Shown here piece by piece: positions 57,841 to 63,304 of a DNA stretch of 63,304 nucleotides; position 1 is the first letter of the stretch; every line of letters starts with the position of its first letter. The notes under the pieces were generated by a model, which worked only from the letters and a program-made list of their open reading frames with translations, was not told where the DNA came from and searched no databases. The position numbers and the translations under genes are program-made. The stretch comes from a virus, in the IMG/VR virus record IMGVR_UViG_3300035126_000079, positions 1 to 63,304 of that record. One strand, written 5' to 3'.

Positions 57841-58776
57841 ATGGCTACCCCCTTAACAAATACAGGAGGCACAGCGGCCTCGGCATTGCCCGCTGCTGGT
57901 GGTACTTCAGAACAAACTCTGTCTAGTTACATAGGCCCGTATGTAACAAACATGCTTGGCCAAGCTCAAGCTATTGCCAACTCACCTTATCAAACCTATC
58001 AAGGCCCAATGACGGCTGGTGAGTCTGGCCTGCAAAGCAACGTGTTTAAAGGTTTGGGTAATCTCGCGTTTCCTACTCAATTAGGTCAAAGCTTTAGTTC
58101 TACTAGCGCATATCAACCGCCAACTATGGGTACTAATGCTTATACCCCCGGCGCTATTGGTACAGGTACAGGTGCGGGTGCAGGTATTGCTGGATTAAAC
58201 ACTGGAACTACTGGCGCAACAGGTGCTGGTACTCCGGGTATTGCTTCTCAGTACATGAACCCGTACTTGCAGTCCGTGCTTAACCCACAGTTGGAAGAAC
58301 TACGCAGGCAGTCACAGATTAATATGCAGCCCGGCTTAGCTAAGATGACTCAAGCTGGTGGTTATGGCGGCGGTCGTCAAGCCATTATGGAATCTGAAGC
58401 TAACCGCAATTTGTTGCAAGAGCAGAACAAAGCAATCGGCCAAGGGTACGCAAGTGCGTACGACAAGGGTATGGGTCAATTTAATACTGAGATGGGTCAA
58501 GCTAAAGATCTTACCAATATGATGGCCAATGCGGGTCAAGCACAACGTGGTATTGAGCAAGAAGGTATCACTGCCGACTACAATGAGTTCTTAGCTCAGC
58601 GCGACTACCCAATGAAGCAAACACAATACTTGCAGTCTATGTTGCAAGGTCTGCCTATCTCTACTGTAACTAATAGCCCATTAGGTAAATCCGGTATGGG
58701 TCAGCTAGCCGAGATTACTGGTAGTTTGCCTAGCGTTGAGCAGACGCTTAAAGATCTTGGTTTGATTCCTAAATAA
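57841..58776 (+). CDS. Internal virion protein
   Basis: 311 residues. Gly/Ala/Thr-rich N-terminal half, then ASQYMNPYLQSVLNPQLEEL and a long Gln-rich amphipathic helix (RRQSQINMQ... to ...GITADYNEFLAQRDYP). This plan is frequent among podovirus-type ejection proteins. Confidence 0.65.
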   Translation: MATPLTNTGGTAASALPAAGGTSEQTLSSYIGPYVTNMLGQAQAIANSPYQTYQGPMTAGESGLQSNVFKGLGNLAFPTQLGQSFSSTSAYQPPTMGTNAYTPGAIGTGTGAGAGIAGLNTGTTGATGAGTPGIASQYMNPYLQSVLNPQLEELRRQSQINMQPGLAKMTQAGGYGGGRQAIMESEANRNLLQEQNKAIGQGYASAYDKGMGQFNTEMGQAKDLTNMMANAGQAQRGIEQEGITADYNEFLAQRDYPMKQTQYLQSMLQGLPISTVTNSPLGKSGMGQLAEITGSLPSVEQTLKDLGLIPK

Positions 58777-58787
58777 AAGGTGGCAGC

Positions 58788-60476
58788 ATGAACTTAATGG
58801 AAGTACAAAGCAGGCTAAATAAGCTGCCCCCTTTACCCGAGTCAATCCAGTATTTGACGTCAGCGGCTCAAGGTGGTAACCCCCAAGTGCCTCCGTTTAT
58901 GGCGCTTGCTCGTATTAGCGAAATCAATAAAGAGATACAGTCGACGCAACAAGCGCAACCCCCTGCTGAACCTTTAAACGAAAGCCTACCTAAGCAAGCC
59001 CTGCAAAGTATGGGTATTGGTGCATTGCAGCAAGGACAACAGCAACAAGGTATGCAGCAAATGGCTCAGCAAGCTGGAGCCGCGCAACGAGCAGTGCCTC
59101 CCGGTATTCCTCAACCAGTGCGTCAACAACAGCCTCAACCACAACAGCCAATGCCCCAACAAGCACCTCAAGGTGCGCAACCCGTTCGTATGGCGGCGGG
59201 TGGTGGTTTGATGGGTGTTCCTGTTGACCCGCGCATGTTTGAGTACGGCTCAGGCGGCATTGTTGCTTTCAGTGGTGCAGACGGCGATCAAGAAGTTGAA
59301 GAAGATGATGAAGATAGCGTGGAGTCAGGCACTCTTAGTAATGCCGCTGAGTATGACGCGGCAGCAGAACTTCGCCGACTCCAACCTCAGTTTGAAGCGC
59401 GTATGAAAGCGGGTGCACGTCCTGTTCGTTCAACCGCAAAAATTGAAGAAGAATTAACTGCAAGAAAAGATTACGGCGTTGATGAAGGCCCAGTTGGTAA
59501 AGGCTATTTAGAAGGTCTCGCCTCATTAAAAGAAGCTAAATTAGCGGATCGCGCGCAACGACAAGCAAACCTCGATAAAAGCAAAGAATTTATAACGCCT
59601 AGAGCTCTGCTTGATTACAGCGATGCAACTCGTGGTCAAACAGGTATGGGTGGAATTGGTGCATTAGCTCGCAGCCGCATGAACGCTACTGAAAAATTCA
59701 TGGGCGAAGAAACTAACTTGCGCCAAGAAGGTATTAAAGTAGATGAGCTTCTTAACGAAGCGCAGTACAAAGTTCAAGCTTTGCGTCAAGCTCAGAAAAG
59801 TGGTGACATTAAAGCAGAACAAAAACTTGATTCTGATTTGGCTAAGATTGCTAAAGACTTGGACGTGGCTAAGAGCAACCTTGTTGGTAAAGCTCTTTCC
59901 GGTAACCTTGGTGTTATTAAGAGCCAAATTATGGCCGACGCTCAAATTCAATCTGCAAAAGAAAGAGCCAAAAATAAAGGCGCTGGTGGTGCAAAGAAAC
60001 CCACTGACTTGGGTACATCTTACGAGATTGAATTAGCTGCTTTGATTGCTGAAGGCGAACCTGACGACGCAAATACACGCAAGCGGGCTATGAATATAGC
60101 TCAAGATCGTTTAAGCAAATCAGCTAGTACAAATCGTGTAGAAGTTAGCAAAGTTGAAAAAGCCAATCAAGAATTCCTTGAAAGATACTACACCCCAGAA
60201 TATTCAGACCTGCGCAAGATGCGCAAAAAGAACCCAACTGAATATGCGGCGGGTATTGCTAAACTTAAAAACCAAATTAAAAATGAGTTTGGAATAGCGC
60301 CAACTGTAATGTCTGGAGGTAATGCGCCAGCCCCTGCCGACTCTCCAGCCCCTGCTGCCGCTCCAGCCGTTTCAAGCACGCCGCCTGTAAGTAAGTTAAA
60401 AGAAGGTGTTGCAACAAAGTTTGGAAACGGGCAAACTTGGACTCTTAAGAACGGTCAACCAGTACAAGTGAAATAA
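58788..60476 (+). CDS. Internal virion protein
   Basis: 562 residues. N-terminal helix (MEVQSRLNKLPPLPESIQYL), a Gln/Pro-rich linker (75-130), AAGGGLMG and YGSGGIVAFSGADGD motifs, an acidic stretch (DQEVEEDDEDSVES), long helices (330-430) and a small C-terminal beta motif (FGNGQTWTLKNGQPVQVK). Probably ejected with DNA. AAGGTGG ribosome-binding site. Confidence 0.65.
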   Translation: MNLMEVQSRLNKLPPLPESIQYLTSAAQGGNPQVPPFMALARISEINKEIQSTQQAQPPAEPLNESLPKQALQSMGIGALQQGQQQQGMQQMAQQAGAAQRAVPPGIPQPVRQQQPQPQQPMPQQAPQGAQPVRMAAGGGLMGVPVDPRMFEYGSGGIVAFSGADGDQEVEEDDEDSVESGTLSNAAEYDAAAELRRLQPQFEARMKAGARPVRSTAKIEEELTARKDYGVDEGPVGKGYLEGLASLKEAKLADRAQRQANLDKSKEFITPRALLDYSDATRGQTGMGGIGALARSRMNATEKFMGEETNLRQEGIKVDELLNEAQYKVQALRQAQKSGDIKAEQKLDSDLAKIAKDLDVAKSNLVGKALSGNLGVIKSQIMADAQIQSAKERAKNKGAGGAKKPTDLGTSYEIELAALIAEGEPDDANTRKRAMNIAQDRLSKSASTNRVEVSKVEKANQEFLERYYTPEYSDLRKMRKKNPTEYAAGIAKLKNQIKNEFGIAPTVMSGGNAPAPADSPAPAAAPAVSSTPPVSKLKEGVATKFGNGQTWTLKNGQPVQVK

Positions 60477-60477
60477 T

Positions 60478-63304
60478 ATGGCAAAAGACGAATGGTCGGT
60501 TGTTTCCGAAACTCCAGTCGGTGCAGCCGATAGTTCTGGCTGGGAAGTTGCGTCTGAAACTCCTATTGCCGCTGCCCCTGCCGTTGCCCCTACGCAACAA
60601 ATGACGCCCCAGCAGATGGAGCGTTTTGTAAAACCTGCGCAACCAGTACAGCAAACGCCAGCGGCTCAGCCTTTCTTGCCCCCACCCGTGCCTAAAGCGG
60701 AGCCTGACAGAAGTTTTTCTCCTCTTGAAGAAGCTAAAAAAGGCGCAGTTGGCGCGGCTACTGTTGGCATCCCAAGCTCGGTTGAGCAGTTTAAATTAGC
60801 CGGTAGTGCTGAAGTTCTTGGTAACACCATCCAACGCTTAGAGTTGCTGGACAAGATTGATAAAGGGGAAATTAAATCTCCTAACGAGTTACCTCGTGAC
60901 CCACAAGCACGTATGTATTTTGCCTCTAACCCAGAGGTGCGTGGCCGACTGCGTCAAGCAATTAATAATGACCTAACCAAAGATCAAACATTTGTAAACA
61001 CCTCTCTTGGTTTACTTGAGCAATACAAGCGTGAAGGTAAGAAATACGAAGGCCGCCAAGAGAAAGTGCTAGAGAGCGAAAGCGCCGCAGACTTTGGTAA
61101 TTGGCTGTCTAAAAACATTGGCTCGGGCGCTGTCTACGCTATACCTTCTATCATTGCCGCTATTACCGCAAAACAACCGGGTCTGCTAACTGTCGGCACG
61201 GGTATGGGTTATACCGAGGCGGTTAACAATCGTCTAGATGCACTGGCCAAGGAACTGCAAACCCTACCGCCTGAGCAAAGAGCCGCTCGTGTAGCTCAAA
61301 GGCTACAAGAAACTAACGATGTAAACACAGCCATTGCTGTAGCTTCTGGTGCACTAGATACAGTGCTTGGCCCTGCCGCTTCTATTGCTAAGCAAGGCAT
61401 TAAGAGCTCAATCCAAGGCATGGGCCGTAGGGGTGCGGCCAAAGAAGCTATTAAAGAACTGCCTAAACAAGCTGGGCAAGAGTTTGTAGCTGGTAGCGCT
61501 CAAGAAGCCGCGCAAATTGCGGGTAAAGTTAATGTTGGCGAGCGCGATAAGTTTGCCACAATGGAGACCGCCAAAGATGTTTTGGAATCTGGACTCGCCG
61601 AAGCCGCTGGTTCTCTTGGCCCAACCGCTGGTATGGGCGCACTGCGTGTAGCTGCAACACCAAAAGCTGAAGCACCTGTTACGGAAAAAGTTGAACCTAC
61701 TTTAGACCCATGGACGGTAGAAGAAGAAACCCCCCTAGCTCCTGTTAATAAGCGCCAAGCACTCAAAGATGCTTTAGCTAAACGCATGAAGCCTGCGGTA
61801 GAAGAACAACCTGCGGCAGAGGTACAACCTGCGCCCCCTACGGTGGTATCGGAAGCTGCTCCTACTGAAGTAACTCCAGAAGTACAACCTGCGCCCTCCC
61901 CAGAGCTTGAAGCACTTGTAGCAAAATACAAGAAGCGGGGCTACATGCCCGAAGACGCCGCTACACTAGCGCGTAACGAGATTGAGGAAGCAAATGCGCC
62001 TATTGAAGAGGGAGCAAAAGATGTTACAGAACCTATCAGTAAAGCAGGTGGAGAGAGCCCTGCGCTACCTGCACAATCAGCCGACAACGTTCCCGCCACC
62101 ACAGGAGTTGGAGAAGCTAAACGAGATGGAGTGGTTCCTGTTAGAGCGGATGTTGCAAAGCCTGTTGAAAGAGAAAGAGCTAAGCCCGTTGCAGTAACAG
62201 ACGCAGATATAACGGACACTGTAAAGTATTATGAAAAACGAAATGAATTTCTTAAACAGCTTGATGAAGCAAGCGAAGAAAGCTCGGCTCTATTAGACAA
62301 ACTAATTGATTTAGATAGTGTTCGCGCAGCAGACGTTTTAGACGACAATGGCAAACCGTTAGTTCTTGATGAAAACGGTAACTATGATTCAGACAAAAAA
62401 TACGAAGCTGTAAAAACTTTAGAAGCCAAGCGTAATGAGGCTTCAGCTAAATTTGATGCTGCTATTCAACAACTTGATGAACTTGATGCCGCTAGAGAAG
62501 TAGCAAAGAAAACCCTTGTAGAAACTAAAGGAGCCGACGTTGGCACTAAGACCCCTAAAACCGTCCAAACAAAAGAAGAAGGACAAAAAGCACCAGCAGC
62601 CGGAGCAGTAACCGGCAAGCAACGTGGTCGGCCAAAGGCTGACATTACTGAAGAGAAGCGTGCGGAGAAAGAAAAAGCTCGTACCGAAGGCCGTGCTGAG
62701 TACATGAAGGGCGAGCGTGCTCTACCTAAACTTCAGACCCAACTGGAAGAAGCCGCTACCCCTGTTGACGAGACTAAGTTTGCCGACGACTTAGATTTAA
62801 CAGTTGCCCAAGACGAGAAGCGTGCGCTTAAGCGAGACACCATCAATGCAATGATGGACTTGGAAACTAAGCACCGTGGTACTGCTCTGGGTAAACGGGT
62901 CAAAGCCGCACTTGCTGATCGCACAAAGATTTCTCAAAGAGACTATGACGATGTGCAGGCTGGGCGCAAGTACAAATCTCAAGAGCGCGTAAACAAAAGC
63001 TCTGCAAGTAACGAAGAAGTCGAAGCCGCAGACGAAGGGTTTAAGAAAGCTAAGAACGCCGCGCAAGCTGTGGGTCAAGTCATTAAGACGGGAACTGGCA
63101 TGCAAAAGTTCTTGGCCAAGCGCCTTCGTGGGCTGGTCAATGGCGTTAAGTTTGTCGTAGTCGAAGAGACCGACCCCTTACCAGAACAACTGTCCCGCCA
63201 TCAAGAGGCTTGGGGCAATGACAACTCCCGTGCTCGTGGTGTGTATTTTGAGAACACAGCTACCGGTGAAAAGATTATCTACGTGCGCGGTTCTAGCGCG
63301 GGTG
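60478..63304 (+). CDS. Giant PLxRFG-type virion/ejection protein, N-terminal part (continues at 1)
   Basis: ATG at 60478, one base after the previous stop; open to the window end and in frame with 1-3587. The N-terminus is Pro/Ala/Gln-rich and disordered; residues ~100-330 are hydrophobic/helical (SGAVYAIPSIIAAITAKQPG; GALDTVLGPAASIAKQG) followed by AGQEFVAGSAQEAAQIAGKV, which parallels the 51114 gene. Then come disordered charged repeats, an AT-hook-like GKQRGRPKADI (~720) and coiled coil up to the metalloprotease domain encoded from position 1. Full protein 2094 residues. Confidence 0.85.
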   Translation, partial: MAKDEWSVVSETPVGAADSSGWEVASETPIAAAPAVAPTQQMTPQQMERFVKPAQPVQQTPAAQPFLPPPVPKAEPDRSFSPLEEAKKGAVGAATVGIPSSVEQFKLAGSAEVLGNTIQRLELLDKIDKGEIKSPNELPRDPQARMYFASNPEVRGRLRQAINNDLTKDQTFVNTSLGLLEQYKREGKKYEGRQEKVLESESAADFGNWLSKNIGSGAVYAIPSIIAAITAKQPGLLTVGTGMGYTEAVNNRLDALAKELQTLPPEQRAARVAQRLQETNDVNTAIAVASGALDTVLGPAASIAKQGIKSSIQGMGRRGAAKEAIKELPKQAGQEFVAGSAQEAAQIAGKVNVGERDKFATMETAKDVLESGLAEAAGSLGPTAGMGALRVAATPKAEAPVTEKVEPTLDPWTVEEETPLAPVNKRQALKDALAKRMKPAVEEQPAAEVQPAPPTVVSEAAPTEVTPEVQPAPSPELEALVAKYKKRGYMPEDAATLARNEIEEANAPIEEGAKDVTEPISKAGGESPALPAQSADNVPATTGVGEAKRDGVVPVRADVAKPVERERAKPVAVTDADITDTVKYYEKRNEFLKQLDEASEESSALLDKLIDLDSVRAADVLDDNGKPLVLDENGNYDSDKKYEAVKTLEAKRNEASAKFDAAIQQLDELDAAREVAKKTLVETKGADVGTKTPKTVQTKEEGQKAPAAGAVTGKQRGRPKADITEEKRAEKEKARTEGRAEYMKGERALPKLQTQLEEAATPVDETKFADDLDLTVAQDEKRALKRDTINAMMDLETKHRGTALGKRVKAALADRTKISQRDYDDVQAGRKYKSQERVNKSSASNEEVEAADEGFKKAKNAAQAVGQVIKTGTGMQKFLAKRLRGLVNGVKFVVVEETDPLPEQLSRHQEAWGNDNSRARGVYFENTATGEKIIYVRGSSAG
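63176..63304. repeat. Terminal overlap, right copy
   Basis: Same 129 bases as 1-129 with T at 63178 instead of C at 3. Confidence 0.93.

Noticed and set aside
1-63304. tRNA genes, integrase, repressor-integrase lysogeny cassette
   Set aside because: No cloverleaf with anticodon arm and no recombinase motifs were seen on either strand; the 8308-8400 fold has a 12-bp closing stem unlike a tRNA.

Overview
The window is a complete, circularly permuted genome of a tailed phage of about 63.2 kb. The last 129 bases repeat the first 129 with a single silent difference, and one giant gene runs in frame across the join (60478 to the end, then 1 to 3587). I see no integrase, no tRNA and no host gene. 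The virion genes (P22-type portal, head-tail adaptors, nozzle-like protein, several large internal proteins, no tail tube or sheath) suggest a short-tailed podovirus-like virion. A sigma-70 region 4 protein very close to proteobacterial RpoD suggests a proteobacterial host. The freshwater or marine uncultured-phage look is only an impression.

Layout: two convergent transcription domains. The minus strand (about 25.9 kb down to 3.6 kb) holds early and middle genes. The plus strand (26.35 kb, through the join, to 3.59 kb) holds packaging, head, tail, lysis and ejection genes. They diverge at a gene-poor stretch of roughly 24.6-26.35 kb, which holds near-consensus promoters, terminators, a tandem 43-bp repeat and an AT-rich CGTAAC-rich segment (candidate origin). 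They converge at a terminator near 3.6 kb.

Minus-strand domain: 25.9-14.2 kb carries many small genes plus a MoxR-type AAA+ ATPase, an HExxH/von Willebrand-A protein and a DUF3150-like protein that probably form one chaperone-like machine. It also carries a glutaredoxin and a DUF3310 protein. This 12-kb stretch, and only this stretch, contains 17 copies of an 11-bp palindrome (TAACAWTGTTA, usually extended to CCTAACAWTGTTAGG), lying between genes, over start codons and inside coding sequence in all usable reading frames. Matching half-sites sit in the spacers of two near-identical promoters. After a terminator and a new promoter at 14.1 kb come the replication and recombination genes: zinc-ribbon protein, VRR-NUC nuclease, family A DNA polymerase, sigma region 4 protein, Cas4-like nuclease, HNH-like protein and SNF2-type helicase. 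A promoter with a folded leader RNA (8.3-8.4 kb) then drives a coiled-coil protein, an ssDNA-binding-like protein, an HTH regulator and a primase-helicase.

Plus-strand domain: small and large terminase, portal, GroES-like co-chaperonin, scaffold, head proteins and major capsid protein end at a strong terminator (34.6 kb). Next come structural proteins and a cluster of tiny Lys/Gly-rich proteins sharing short peptide tags, then head-tail adaptors, repeat-rich fibre proteins and a glycine-rich tip. A lysis cassette follows (several micro membrane proteins, 3-TM holin, GH24 lysozyme), then a nozzle-like protein and four to five large internal/ejection proteins, ending with the 2094-residue PLxRFG-type protein that carries a zinc-protease motif.
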